Shown here: positions 7,973-16,922 of the stretch, one piece after another
Numbering within the stretch: position 1 is the first letter of the stretch
Layout of the letters: each line of letters begins with the position of its first letter
DNA from: Weissella confusa
Lineage (GTDB): Bacteria; Bacillota; Bacilli; Lactobacillales; Lactobacillaceae
Assembly (NCBI GenBank): GCA_041871065.1
Contig: CP168942.1
Coordinates: forward strand, 430,001-494,000
Reading direction: 5' to 3'
DNA length: 64,000 nt
The notes under the pieces: model-generated
What the model was told of the DNA's origin: nothing
Seen by the model: only the letters and a program-made list of their open reading frames with translations
Database searches by the model: none
Translations under genes and position numbers: made by a program

Positions 7973-10155
7973 TGACGACGGCGGTAGATGATGCCCTAAA
8001 GATTGATATCGTTGGGGAAGTAGCAAAGGAATTAGCTTTGCCACTTAAGAAAGTGACAGCCACGGCTGATTTGTTGGCTGATGGTAACACGGTGCCATTT
8101 ATCGCACGTTACCGTAAGGATGTCACGGGTAACTTGGATGAAGTCCAAATTCGTGATATCCAAGCAGCCACGAAGCGTTTGGAAGATTTGCAAGCACGCA
8201 AGGCGACGGTCGAAAAGGCCATCACTGAGCAAAAGGCGATGACGCCAAACTTGATGAAGGCTTTGGTGGCAGCTGATACGATGCAAGCGGTGGAAGATTT
8301 GTATCTCCCATACAAGCAAAAGCGTCGTACCAAGGCTACGATTGCCAAGGAAGCTGGCTTGATGCCAATGGCACAGTTCGTGCAAAAGTTCCCAGTGGCA
8401 GGCTTGCAAGCTGAAGCGGCAAAGTTTGTCGACGCGGACAAGGACTTGCCAGACGTGGCTGCCGTTATGGCTGGTGTGCACGAAATCTTTGCCGAAGTTA
8501 TCGGTGAAAACGCTGGCTTGCGTGACTGGGTTCGTAAGTACACCCGTGACCACGGTCGCTTGGTTTCTAAGCAAAAGCGTGGCGCAGGTGATAAGGACGA
8601 ACAAGGCATTTTCCAACTTTACTACGACTTTAGTATGCCGATGAATAAGGTGGCGAACCACCAAATTTTGGCAATTAACCGTGGTGAAAATGAAGGTGTG
8701 TTGTCAGGCAGCATCGATGTTGACGTGGCTGCTATCGAGCGTTACTTGAAGTTCCGCTTGGTTGGGTCAAAGACTGGCGAATCAGCCGACGTTTTGACAG
8801 CAGCAGCTAACGACGCCTACAAGCGTTTCATTGGTCCAGCTATCGAACGCGAACTGCGCAAGGAATTGTTCGATCGCGCAGCGGGGGATGCCATTAAGGT
8901 GTTTGGCACAAACTTGTATCACTTGCTAATGGCAGCGCCTTTGCGCGGTCGTGTGGTGCTCGGGTACGACCCGGGTGTCCGTACTGGTTCTAAGTTGGCA
9001 GTTGTTGATGAGAATGGTAAGTTCTTGGAGAAGGCGCACATTTACCCATTGCGTGGTATGCAGTACGATCCTAAGGGCGCTAAGCAAACCATCATTAACT
9101 TGGTGAAGAAGTACGGTGTATCATTGGTTGCCATTGGAAACGGAACGGCTTCCCGTGAGTCACAAAGTTTCGTGGCCGACATCATCAAGTCGGATTTGCC
9201 TGACTTGCAATATGTCGTGGTTAACGAATCAGGTGCATCAGTGTACTCAGCCAGTGATATGGCGCGTGCAGAATTCCCTGACTTGCAAGTTGAGCAACGT
9301 TCAGCCATTTCAATTGCCCGTCGTTTGCAAGATCCAATGGCCGAGTTGATTAAGATTGACCCACAAGCGGTTGGCGTTGGGCAATACCAACACGACTTGC
9401 CAACGAAGGAACTTGAAACGGAATTGGATGCAGTATTGGAAACAGCTGTTAACCAAGTTGGTGTTAACTTGAATACGGCGTCACCACAATTGCTAACACA
9501 CATTGCTGGTTTGACGAAGACGACGGCGGCCAACATTGTGGCTTATCGTGATGAGAACGGTCAGTTTACGTCACGTGCGCAATTGAAGAAGGTACCTAAG
9601 CTTGGTCCTAAGGCGTTTGAGCAAGCCGCTGGATTCTTGCGTTTGCCAGATGGCAAGAATGCGTTGGACAACACTGATATTCACCCAGAGTCATACAAAA
9701 TTGCGGAAGCTTTGCTGGCTGAGGCAGGTGTCACAGCACTAGGTGAAGCCGCGCAAAAGCCATTGGCTCGTTTGAACAATCAAGCGACAGCTGATCGCTT
9801 TGGCATCGGTCTCGCAACGTTGCAAGACATTATTGCATCATTGGGTAACCCAGGTCGTGATTTGCGTGATGACGCGCCAGGTGCTGTGTTACGTTCGGAT
9901 GTGTTGTCATTGAAGGACTTGAAGCCGGGGATGCAATTGCAAGGAACGGTACGTAACGTGGTCGACTTCGGAGCATTCGTTGATTTGGGTGTGCACGAAG
10001 ACGGTCTGGTTCACATTTCACGCATGGCTAAGCGTCGCGTGACTAACCCACATGAGATTGTTGCCGTTGGTGACATCATCACGGTTTGGGTGGTTGACGT
10101 TGACGTAAAGCGTGAACGAATCGGTTTGACGATGATTGAACCAAAAGAAAAGTAA
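7972..10155 (+). CDS. tex: Tex family transcription accessory / RNA-binding protein
   Basis: The 727-residue protein has the full Tex layout: helical N-terminal domain, YqgF/RNase H-like domain (GYDPGVRTGSKLAVVDENG near 330), helix-hairpin-helix segments (GVNLNTASPQLLTHIAGL near 495), and a C-terminal S1 domain (GTVRNVVDFGAFVDLGVHED). Tex binds nucleic acid and is related to eukaryotic Spt6; its role in lactic acid bacteria is poorly defined. It starts inside the stop codon of the preceding gene. Confidence 0.95.
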   Translation: MTTAVDDALKIDIVGEVAKELALPLKKVTATADLLADGNTVPFIARYRKDVTGNLDEVQIRDIQAATKRLEDLQARKATVEKAITEQKAMTPNLMKALVAADTMQAVEDLYLPYKQKRRTKATIAKEAGLMPMAQFVQKFPVAGLQAEAAKFVDADKDLPDVAAVMAGVHEIFAEVIGENAGLRDWVRKYTRDHGRLVSKQKRGAGDKDEQGIFQLYYDFSMPMNKVANHQILAINRGENEGVLSGSIDVDVAAIERYLKFRLVGSKTGESADVLTAAANDAYKRFIGPAIERELRKELFDRAAGDAIKVFGTNLYHLLMAAPLRGRVVLGYDPGVRTGSKLAVVDENGKFLEKAHIYPLRGMQYDPKGAKQTIINLVKKYGVSLVAIGNGTASRESQSFVADIIKSDLPDLQYVVVNESGASVYSASDMARAEFPDLQVEQRSAISIARRLQDPMAELIKIDPQAVGVGQYQHDLPTKELETELDAVLETAVNQVGVNLNTASPQLLTHIAGLTKTTAANIVAYRDENGQFTSRAQLKKVPKLGPKAFEQAAGFLRLPDGKNALDNTDIHPESYKIAEALLAEAGVTALGEAAQKPLARLNNQATADRFGIGLATLQDIIASLGNPGRDLRDDAPGAVLRSDVLSLKDLKPGMQLQGTVRNVVDFGAFVDLGVHEDGLVHISRMAKRRVTNPHEIVAVGDIITVWVVDVDVKRERIGLTMIEPKEK

Positions 10156-10161
10156 ACGAGG

Positions 10162-10188
10162 AGAGTGGATGAAAGTCCACTCTTTTTT
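10162..10188 (+). terminator. Terminator after tex
   Basis: AGAGTGGA and TCCACTCT form an 8-bp stem with a 5-nt loop, followed by T6. Confidence 0.9.
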
Positions 10189-10227
10189 GGTAACCAGGTA
10201 TAATAGAAAGAAAAGGGGGAAAGTGCC

Positions 10228-10575
10228 ATGGCATTTTTAGACGTAGTAAGTAAGGTCGTTAAGAAGACTGGCGATGTCGTGACTGTATTGGGCGAGCAAG
10301 CACAAAAGGGTGGCGACTATTTGGCTGATCCAGAAAACCAAGCCAAGATTAATGACAAGGTGGGTGAATTCAAGGACGCTGTTGTTAATGTGTTTAATGA
10401 CATCACCAAGAAGGACAAGTCACAACAAACCGAAGCTGAAGCGGAACCTGGGGTACGCAAGGATGTAACGCCAGCTGATGAGGATATTATTATTAATTAT
10501 CCAGAAGATGAACCAGCTGAAGACGTTAAGGTAGAGGTCTTGCAACCCCGTCATAACAATGATGACGAGATATAG
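10228..10575 (+). CDS. Small acidic hypothetical protein
   Basis: A 115-residue protein. The first 65 residues form a basic/amphipathic helical segment (VVSKVVKKTGDVVTVLGEQ); the rest is strongly acidic and probably disordered. There is no signal peptide. A GGGGGAAAG ribosome site precedes the ATG, and TATAAT at 10199-10204 is a likely -10. The function is unknown. Confidence 0.75.
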   Translation: MAFLDVVSKVVKKTGDVVTVLGEQAQKGGDYLADPENQAKINDKVGEFKDAVVNVFNDITKKDKSQQTEAEAEPGVRKDVTPADEDIIINYPEDEPAEDVKVEVLQPRHNNDDEI

Positions 10576-10639
10576 TCAGCTTGCATACAAGCGTTATATC
10601 TGATAATATAATCTGTGCTGATACTTTCGGTACAGACAT

Positions 10640-10723
10640 GCGGTCGTGGCGGAATTGGCAGACGCGCAGGATTAAGGATCCTGTGGTAGAGATACCGTGC
10701 GGGTTCGACCCCCGCCGATCGCA
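10640..10723 (+). tRNA. tRNA-Leu (anticodon AAG)
   Basis: Acceptor GCGGTCG pairs with CGATCGC. The anticodon arm CAGGA-TTAAGGA-TCCTG gives anticodon AAG. A long variable arm (TGGTAGAGATACCG) and a GGTTCGACCCC T-arm are present. The 3' CCA is not encoded. Confidence 0.95.
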
Positions 10724-10733
10724 TAATGATTTG

Positions 10734-10773
10734 AAAAGCCTCGAGATACATTGATGTGTCTCGAGGCTTTTTT
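10734..10773 (+). terminator. Terminator after tRNA-Leu
   Basis: AAGCCTCGAGATACA and TGTGTCTCGAGGCTT form a near-perfect 15-bp stem followed by T6. Confidence 0.92.
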
Positions 10774-11023
10774 GCTGTCTTCGCGTTGATTTTAGTCTGC
10801 TAGTACTTTGTTTTGCCATGAATGAGAAGTGAAAGTTTTTGCGGTTTTCTCAAAAAGTTAGATAATTACGGCATTAAGTCAGGATTCACCTACATTTGCG
10901 GGTCAAAATGGACCGTAAATGGGACGTTCCTTTTTATTTGACACCTTGCTTTTTCGTGCTACTCCATATAGACTTATATTTTGTAAGTGAAATGTAGTAC
11001 AAATCAGTTAGGAGATTTTAATC

Positions 11024-11572
11024 ATGACAAAGTACGGTGTAATTGTAGGATCAACTCGTAAGAACTCATACTCACTTGGTGTAGCCGAGGCCCTTGTTGC
11101 TGGTTTGCCAGCTGATGCAGAAGTTTCATACTTCGACATCGCAACGTTGCCTTTGTACAACCAAGACCTTGATGCTAACTCTCCTAAGGAATATGAAGAC
11201 TTCCGTGCGTGGGTTTCTGCACAAGATGCCTTCATCATGGTAACGCCTGAACACAACCGTTCAGTGCCAGCTGCATTGAAGAACGCTTTGGACATCGCTT
11301 CACGTCCATGGGGACAAAACGTATGGGCTGGAAAGCCAGTTTTGCCTGCCTCACAATCAATCGCCGGTCTTGGTGGTGTTGTAGCGCACCACGTGTTGCG
11401 TAACACTTTGGACTTCTTGGACATGGCAATCATGCACCAACCAGAGCTTTACATTGGTAACACGGCCGAATTGGCAAACGAAGGTGGAAAGATCACTAAC
11501 GAAGGAACGAAGTCATTCCTTGCTGGTGTAGCTGACCAATACAACACGTTTGTTTTGAAGCACTTGGGATAA
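11024..11572 (+). CDS. NADPH-dependent FMN reductase family oxidoreductase
   Basis: The 182-residue flavodoxin-fold protein starts KYGVIVGSTRKNSYSLGVAE, the FMN phosphate-binding motif. TPEHNRSVPAALKNALDIASRP is the family signature (shown over positions 80-101). It reduces flavins or quinones with NAD(P)H; the physiological substrate is unknown. The ATG has an AGGAG site 8-9 nt upstream. Codon bias is strong, which suggests high expression. TTGACA at 10938-10943 may be part of its promoter, but the -10 is unclear. It is flanked by terminators and so monocistronic. Confidence 0.9.
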   Translation: MTKYGVIVGSTRKNSYSLGVAEALVAGLPADAEVSYFDIATLPLYNQDLDANSPKEYEDFRAWVSAQDAFIMVTPEHNRSVPAALKNALDIASRPWGQNVWAGKPVLPASQSIAGLGGVVAHHVLRNTLDFLDMAIMHQPELYIGNTAELANEGGKITNEGTKSFLAGVADQYNTFVLKHLG

Positions 11573-11584
11573 TAACTATCTATG

Positions 11585-11621
11585 AAAATGACGACTAGTT
11601 TAACGACTGGTCGTCATTTTT
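11585..11621 (+). terminator. Terminator after the FMN reductase
   Basis: AAAATGACGACTAGT and ACTGGTCGTCATTTTT form a stem with one wobble. Confidence 0.9.
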
Positions 11622-11658
11622 GTATATGTAAGGGTTATCATTTAACATTTGACCGAAA

Positions 11659-11672
11659 TAAGCGTACGCTTA
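11659..11672. promoter_or_regulatory. 14-bp perfect palindrome, candidate operator
   Basis: TAAGCGTACGCTTA is self-complementary and lies 34 nt upstream of the next start codon, where a dimeric repressor would act. The cognate regulator is unknown. Confidence 0.45.
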
Positions 11673-11705
11673 ACGTATCCACCGGCTACGAAAGGAAGTG
11701 CACTT

Positions 11706-12227
11706 ATGGACGCAATGGAGAAGTCACAACGGATCGAAAATTGGTTAAAAGAAAATGGGTCTGTGCAAGTCGCGGTTTCAGAGTACATGGCGGCTAATCC
11801 GCCAATGTCAGTCAGCCGCTTCTTGGCGACAAACGACTGTTCTAATAAGCCTGAAACGGGCTTGGAAGGTATTTTGTTGCCAAGCGGCTTGTATTACGAC
11901 TTGCGTGGTTCTCACAGTATGATGATGAATGTGCTTGCAGCGCAGGCGCTTGATACGACAATTGAGAACTACATGAAGTCGGTACCCAAGGTTTGTTATA
12001 CCGCAATGACAGCTTATGCAATGAAAATTACAGGTGCTGTCATGCTACACAATAATGTACAACAATATGCTGATGAATTGACTCAGGCGCAAAAGGATGC
12101 GCTATTGCAGTTGGAATCAGCAAATAAATTGGTAGTTAATCTCCAGCCAGTCCGGATGCCGGCGCGTATCAAGGTGCACTATCCCAAGCTGGTTGAACGG
12201 CAACAGGCAGTGCTTGCGGCTAACTAG
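11706..12227 (+). CDS. Hypothetical protein, 173 aa
   Basis: A soluble protein with no family I recognise. Features include RIENWLKENGSVQVAVSEYM near the start and YYDLRGSHSMMMN in the middle. ATG 11706 is chosen for the AGGAAG site 7 nt upstream; the longer frame from 11649 runs through the palindromic promoter region. A terminator follows, so it is a single-gene unit. Confidence 0.75.
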   Translation: MDAMEKSQRIENWLKENGSVQVAVSEYMAANPPMSVSRFLATNDCSNKPETGLEGILLPSGLYYDLRGSHSMMMNVLAAQALDTTIENYMKSVPKVCYTAMTAYAMKITGAVMLHNNVQQYADELTQAQKDALLQLESANKLVVNLQPVRMPARIKVHYPKLVERQQAVLAAN

Positions 12228-12236
12228 AGAAAGAGA

Positions 12237-12266
12237 AACGTTCTGGCAACGAGCCGGAACGTTTTT
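12237..12266 (+). terminator. Terminator before copB
   Basis: AACGTTCTGGC and GCCGGAACGTT form an 11-bp stem followed by a T-run. Confidence 0.92.
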
Positions 12267-12336
12267 TAATACCATTTTGCTTATTTAAAGTTTGGCGGTA
12301 GAATGAATTGTGAAGTTGTACACACGGAGGAGAGCG

Positions 12337-14466
12337 ATGACAAAACATGATGATCATCATGATATGAGTATGCATGAGCATAGCGACCATCAGATGAATA
12401 TGAGTGAAAAACATATGGACATGGATATGCCAATGGACCACATGGACCACATGGACCACATAGACCACATGGATCACATGAATCATGATGACATGATGAT
12501 GCACGGTGGCCACATGATGCATATGGGGAATATGAATCGAAAGTTGATTGTATCCCTAATCTTGACGGTGCCAATTATCCTGCTGTCACCAATGATGGGG
12601 ATGAAGATGCCGTTTACGATTACTGGCATTCCGGGTCAAAACTGGTTGGTGTTGTTGCTAGGTTCAATTCTATTTTTCTACGGTGGCACACCGTTCTTTA
12701 GCGGTGCCCGTGGCGAATTGCAGAGTCGCAAGCCGGCAATGATGACGTTGATTACAATGGGAATTGTGGTGGCTTACGTCTACAGTTTGTATGCCACGAT
12801 TATGAATGCCTTGCATCCCGAAGCAATGGTGATGGACTTCTTCTGGGAGCTGGCAACGTTGATTGACATTATGTTGATTGGCCACATCATCGAGATGAAC
12901 GCGGTGATGAAGGCTGGTTCTGCCGTGGACGGGTTGGCAGCGTTGGTGCCTAAGATGGCTCACCGTCGTCATCATGGTGACCACTTCATGGATGTCGCTA
13001 TTTCGGATTTGGCATTGGGCGATGTCTTGTTGGTTAAAGAAAATGAGCGCGTACCAGTTGATGGTCGCGTCTTAACGGGGATGCCAACGTTGGATGAATC
13101 ATTGCTAACCGGTGAATCAACCGGCGTTATGAAGCATGAAGGTGACCATGTTGTTGGCGGGTCGCTAAATGGTGGCGCCTCATTTACGATGACGGTGGCG
13201 CACCGTTCTGATGATGGTTTCTTAGCGCAAGTGCAACACTTGGTGGCGAATGCACAACAAAATCAATCACACGCAGAGACGTTAGCTGACCGCGTAGCTG
13301 GCTGGTTGTTCTACGCTGCGATGATTGTTGGTATTTTAGCATTCGTTATTTGGACGGCACTCCACGGCTTTGCGTATGCTTTGCCAATCGCGGTGACGGT
13401 CTTTATTATTGCCTGTCCACACGCGCTTGGGTTGGCCATTCCATTGGTTGTTGCGCGTTTGACTGGCTTGGCTGCCCAAAATGGTTTGCTCATCCAAAAC
13501 CGCGCTGCCTTGGAACGCGTGAACGATTTGCGTTACGTGTTGATGGATAAGACGGGTACGTTGACGGAGGGTGACTTTAAGGTACAAACCGTGAACGCTC
13601 TGGCTGACGGTTGGACGTCGGATGATGTGTTACGTTATGCAGCGGCGCTTGAACAAGGTAGTTCGCACCCGTTGGCGACTGGCATCTTGAAAGCAGCCCA
13701 TGATTTGGACGTGCCAATGGTGATGCACCAAACGGCGACGGCTGGTGAGGGCGTATCTGGTATGATCGGCGATGCACACTACCGTTTGGTGTCACCAACA
13801 ACGTTGCCGGAAAATTTGGATCAACAGGTTCGTGACCTGATTATGACAGCAACGGCGACTGGCGAAACAGTCAGCGTTTTGTTAAAGCATGACGAGCCAC
13901 TTGGTATTATCGGATTGTCAGACGCCATTAAGCCAGATGCGCAAGACTTTATCGACAGCTTGCATCAACAAAACATCACACCGGTCATGCTGACTGGTGA
14001 TAATGAAAAAGCAGCCCAACGCGTGGCGTCAGCTTTAGGTATTCACGAAGTCCGTGCTGATTTGAAGCCGGCCGACAAGATTGAGTTGGTCAAGACGTAC
14101 CAAGAAAACGGTGCGGTGATGATGATTGGTGACGGTGTTAATGACTCACCTGCATTGGCCCAAGCTGACTTGGGTGTGGCGATTGGTGCCGGAACTGACG
14201 TCGCAATTAATGCATCAGATGTGGTGTTGGTTGATTCAAAACTTGCTGATGTCACAACACTCCTTGAATTGGCCCGTCAAGCTAAGCGCAAGATGACCCA
14301 GAACCTCTGGTGGGGAGCAGGATATAACTTGATTGCCATCCCATTGGCAGCTGGTATTCTAATTCCTATTGGTTTTAAGCTTGATCCAATGGTCGGTGCT
14401 ATTTTGATGTCACTCTCAACAATCATCGTGGCGATTAACGCGATGACGTTAAAACTAAAGAAGTAA
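12337..14466 (+). CDS. copB: Copper-translocating P1B-type ATPase, CopB-like
   Basis: Exports copper (or silver) across the membrane using ATP. The first 65 residues are very rich in His, Met and Asp, a likely metal-binding tail. All catalytic motifs are present: TGES in the actuator domain, ACPHALG (the CPH motif of the CopB subgroup), DKTGTLTEG, MLTGDN and GDGVNDSPAL. About eight membrane helices are visible. ATG 12337 follows GGAGGAGAG; the upstream GTG 12310 lacks support. No copY, copZ or classical CopY box is visible nearby, so its control is unclear. Confidence 0.92.
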   Translation: MTKHDDHHDMSMHEHSDHQMNMSEKHMDMDMPMDHMDHMDHIDHMDHMNHDDMMMHGGHMMHMGNMNRKLIVSLILTVPIILLSPMMGMKMPFTITGIPGQNWLVLLLGSILFFYGGTPFFSGARGELQSRKPAMMTLITMGIVVAYVYSLYATIMNALHPEAMVMDFFWELATLIDIMLIGHIIEMNAVMKAGSAVDGLAALVPKMAHRRHHGDHFMDVAISDLALGDVLLVKENERVPVDGRVLTGMPTLDESLLTGESTGVMKHEGDHVVGGSLNGGASFTMTVAHRSDDGFLAQVQHLVANAQQNQSHAETLADRVAGWLFYAAMIVGILAFVIWTALHGFAYALPIAVTVFIIACPHALGLAIPLVVARLTGLAAQNGLLIQNRAALERVNDLRYVLMDKTGTLTEGDFKVQTVNALADGWTSDDVLRYAAALEQGSSHPLATGILKAAHDLDVPMVMHQTATAGEGVSGMIGDAHYRLVSPTTLPENLDQQVRDLIMTATATGETVSVLLKHDEPLGIIGLSDAIKPDAQDFIDSLHQQNITPVMLTGDNEKAAQRVASALGIHEVRADLKPADKIELVKTYQENGAVMMIGDGVNDSPALAQADLGVAIGAGTDVAINASDVVLVDSKLADVTTLLELARQAKRKMTQNLWWGAGYNLIAIPLAAGILIPIGFKLDPMVGAILMSLSTIIVAINAMTLKLKK
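12432..12483 (+). repeat. 9-bp tandem repeats encoding Met-Asp-His
   Basis: Five to six copies of ATGGACCAC or close variants encode MDHMDHMDHIDHMDHM in the metal-binding tail. Such repeats can expand or contract. Confidence 0.85.
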
Positions 14467-14470
14467 ACAA

Positions 14471-14503
14471 AAACGGCGAAGCATATCTGCTCCGCCGTTT
14501 TTT
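14471..14503 (+). terminator. Terminator after copB
   Basis: AAACGGCGAAGCA and TGCTCCGCCGTTT form a stem with one internal mismatch, followed by a T-run. Confidence 0.9.
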
Positions 14504-14523
14504 GATGAAGTTGTTTTTAACCC

Positions 14524-14859
14524 CCACACGGCTCTCTCTAAAAGCCATGGCGCTGTGTCAGCTAATTTCTACTGAGAAAGGGAAAGAGAGATGGTAGAAA
14601 TTAGTGACGGGTTAGCACGTAAGTTATTATGCCAGTTAATGACGGGTCATGGTTAAAAAGTGCCTGAGGCGGGAATATTTGGCGGTTTTTAGTCTTTTTA
14701 ATGGGTTTAGACAACAAAAAACACGCGCCAGGGGGGACGCGTGTTTTTTAAGAAGATTTGGCTAGCTGGCAAAAGAATCTAAGGGGGAGGGGGGAAACCA
14801 GCTAGTCGGGGATCTTCAATTATGCTAGGGATAAGTCAGGGGCGCATATCTGCGCTTCT
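14524..14859 (+). ncRNA. Structured intergenic region with several hairpins, candidate ncRNA
   Basis: The 500-nt gap between copB and the MFS gene has no credible ORF but much pairing. ACACGGC pairs with GCTGTGT. CTAATTTCTAC (14562-14572) pairs perfectly with 14594-14604. A bidirectional terminator-like hairpin spans 14716-14749. GGCTAGCTGG (14760-14769) pairs with 14798-14807, inside GAAGAT/ATCTTC, around a G-rich loop. AGGGGCGCA/TGCGCTTCT pairs at 14838-14859. The mismatches are G-U on the + strand, suggesting + strand RNA. No clear promoter was found. Confidence 0.5.
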
Positions 14860-15015
14860 GAATGATTATAGTATGCTGCAAATTTGAGCCTCTAACTAAA
14901 AAGTGCCAAATATGAGTCAAATTACTGTGATTTTTTACATTGGGACCTTAAACCCGCTACTCAGCTTACAAAATGTTAGAATAATAAGTCGAACAAAAGA
15001 AAGCAGGTGAACAAG

Positions 15016-16473
15016 ATGGAAGCAAAGCCAAAGTACGTCGGATTGATTACGGCGGCCATCCTGCTATCAACCTTTATGTCAGCTATTGAGGGAACTGTTA
15101 TCTCAACAGCTATGCCAACAATCATTGGATCGTTGCACGGCATTAAGTTGATGAGCTGGGTATTCAGTATTTATATGTTGATGACTGCCGTGGCAACGCC
15201 AATCTATGGTAAGTTATCAGATTTGATTGGTCGCAAGCCGGCGATGCTATCTGGATTAATCATTTTCTTGATTGGTTCAATGATGAGTGGTGTATCGGAT
15301 AGCATGGGGACTTTGATCTTCTGGCGTGCTATTCAAGGTATTGGTGCTGGTGGTATTATGCCAGTTGCCTTTACGATTTTGGCTGACCTTTATCCAATCG
15401 AAAAACGTGCCTCAATCATGGGCTTGAATTCAACTGCGTGGGGTGTTGCCTCAATGGTTGGACCACTAGTTGGTGGTTATTTGGTTCAAAACTTGTCATG
15501 GCACTGGGTATTCTTTATTAATTTGCCAATTGGCATTATCACGATTGCTATTTTAATTTTCTTCTATAAAGATACCTTCGAAAAGCGCCAAGCCATTATT
15601 GACTATCCAGGTGTTCTTTGGATGTCAGTGTTTATCGTTGGTTTGTTGCTTGGTTTGCAAATGATTTCAGAAGCAAACTGGTTGTTGATTGTGATTTTCT
15701 TCGTCGCCTCAGTACTTTGTTTGATTTTGTTCATCAAGCGTGAGCGCAAGGCGCCAGAGCTATTGATTGATTTGAAGATGTTTAAGTCAGTTGACTTCAC
15801 AGCTGCCAATACAATCGCTGGTTTGACCGCTGGATTTATCATTGCATACAACATTTACTTGCCAACGTGGATGCAAGCACTTGGTGGCATGAAGCCATCA
15901 GTTGCTGGATTCGTTGTCACACCAAGTTCTGTTGTTTGGATGTTCGGTGCAGTGATTGCTGGTCGTGTTTTGGCTAAGCACAGTGCCCAATACCTCTTTA
16001 AGTTTAGTTTGTTTGTTGGTATGCTTTATGCCATCATGTTGGCTGTGATGCCTGGGGATGCGCCGTTCGTTTTGTTCCTAGCTACTGGATTGATTTTCGG
16101 TTTGACGATGGGATCAACGATTACGGCCTCAACGGTGATGGCCCAACAAACAGTTGAGCCAAGCCAAATTGGTATGGCCACGTCATTTAACAACTTGGCC
16201 CGTGCTATGGTTCAAACGATGATGACAACTGTTTATGGTGTTGTGCTTAATGTTTCAATGTCGATTGCTTTGCAGTCACACCACAACTTGCACTTTGCTG
16301 AGTTGAATCAATTGATTGATCCAAACACAGCAAAGAACTTGCCAGCTAGTCACATTGCGCCATTGCGCGACATCATGACGTTTGGCTTGCACAACATTTA
16401 CTGGGTTGGTGCAGTGTTGATGTTGGGGGCTGTCTTGACGAATGTCTGGGCAACTCGTCAGTTGAAAAAGTAA
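15016..16473 (+). CDS. MFS drug exporter, DHA2 (14-helix) family
   Basis: The 485-residue membrane protein has about 14 hydrophobic helices. It carries family motif A (GKLSDLIGRKPAML) and motif C (GVASMVGPLVGGYLV), typical of EmrB/QacA-type proton antiporters that export drugs or other hydrophobic compounds. The substrate is unknown. ATG 15016 has AGGTG 7 nt upstream; GTG 15007 would overlap that site. It is transcribed alone, ahead of the tRNA cluster. Confidence 0.9.
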   Translation: MEAKPKYVGLITAAILLSTFMSAIEGTVISTAMPTIIGSLHGIKLMSWVFSIYMLMTAVATPIYGKLSDLIGRKPAMLSGLIIFLIGSMMSGVSDSMGTLIFWRAIQGIGAGGIMPVAFTILADLYPIEKRASIMGLNSTAWGVASMVGPLVGGYLVQNLSWHWVFFINLPIGIITIAILIFFYKDTFEKRQAIIDYPGVLWMSVFIVGLLLGLQMISEANWLLIVIFFVASVLCLILFIKRERKAPELLIDLKMFKSVDFTAANTIAGLTAGFIIAYNIYLPTWMQALGGMKPSVAGFVVTPSSVVWMFGAVIAGRVLAKHSAQYLFKFSLFVGMLYAIMLAVMPGDAPFVLFLATGLIFGLTMGSTITASTVMAQQTVEPSQIGMATSFNNLARAMVQTMMTTVYGVVLNVSMSIALQSHHNLHFAELNQLIDPNTAKNLPASHIAPLRDIMTFGLHNIYWVGAVLMLGAVLTNVWATRQLKK

Positions 16474-16497
16474 AATTAAATTGCTTCAACAAAAGTG

Positions 16498-16526
16498 TTG
16501 ACATTTAATAGGCAAATGCGTATTAT
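16498..16526 (+). promoter_or_regulatory. Promoter of the tRNA cluster
   Basis: TTGACA (16498-16503) and TATTAT (16521-16526) are separated by 17 nt, 37 nt before the first tRNA. Confidence 0.85.
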
Positions 16527-16562
16527 ATTACATGTGGTTGCGATAAGTAACTTACATGTTTT

Positions 16563-16652
16563 GGAGGATTACCCAAGTCTGGCTGAAGGGAACGGTCTTG
16601 AAAACCGTCAGGTCGTGAAAGCGGCGCGTGGGTTCGAATCCCACATCCTCCT
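16563..16652 (+). tRNA. tRNA-Ser (anticodon TGA), copy 1
   Basis: Acceptor GGAGGAT/ATCCTCC, anticodon arm ACGGT-CTTGAAA-ACCGT, long variable arm and GGTTCGAATCC T-arm. The base after the acceptor is T rather than the usual G for serine tRNAs. CCA is not encoded. Confidence 0.93.
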
Positions 16653-16687
16653 TTGACATCTCTGATGTCACAATTTAATTTTATTAT

Positions 16688-16761
<74 letters not shown>

Positions 16762-16766
16762 TTTAT

Positions 16767-16856
16767 GGAGAATTACCCAAGTCTGGCTGAAGGGAACGGT
16801 CTTGAAAACCGTCAGGTCGTGAAAGCGGCGCGTGGGTTCGAATCCCACATTCTCCT
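16767..16856 (+). tRNA. tRNA-Ser (anticodon TGA), copy 2
   Basis: Identical to copy 1 except for one compensated acceptor pair: GGAGAAT/ATTCTCC instead of GGAGGAT/ATCCTCC. Confidence 0.93.
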
Positions 16857-16861
16857 TACTG

Positions 16862-16894
16862 ATAACCGTGTCCATTGGGCGCGGTTATTTTTTT
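16862..16894 (+). terminator. Terminator of the tRNA cluster
   Basis: ATAACCGTG and CGCGGTTAT form a 9-bp stem followed by T7. Confidence 0.88.
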
Positions 16895-16922
16895 ATTCTA
16901 AAATCTTGAGGAGTTATGAATT

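Noticed and set aside
8032-8664. 210-codon minus-strand ORF
   Set aside because: Antisense shadow of tex; no family likeness.
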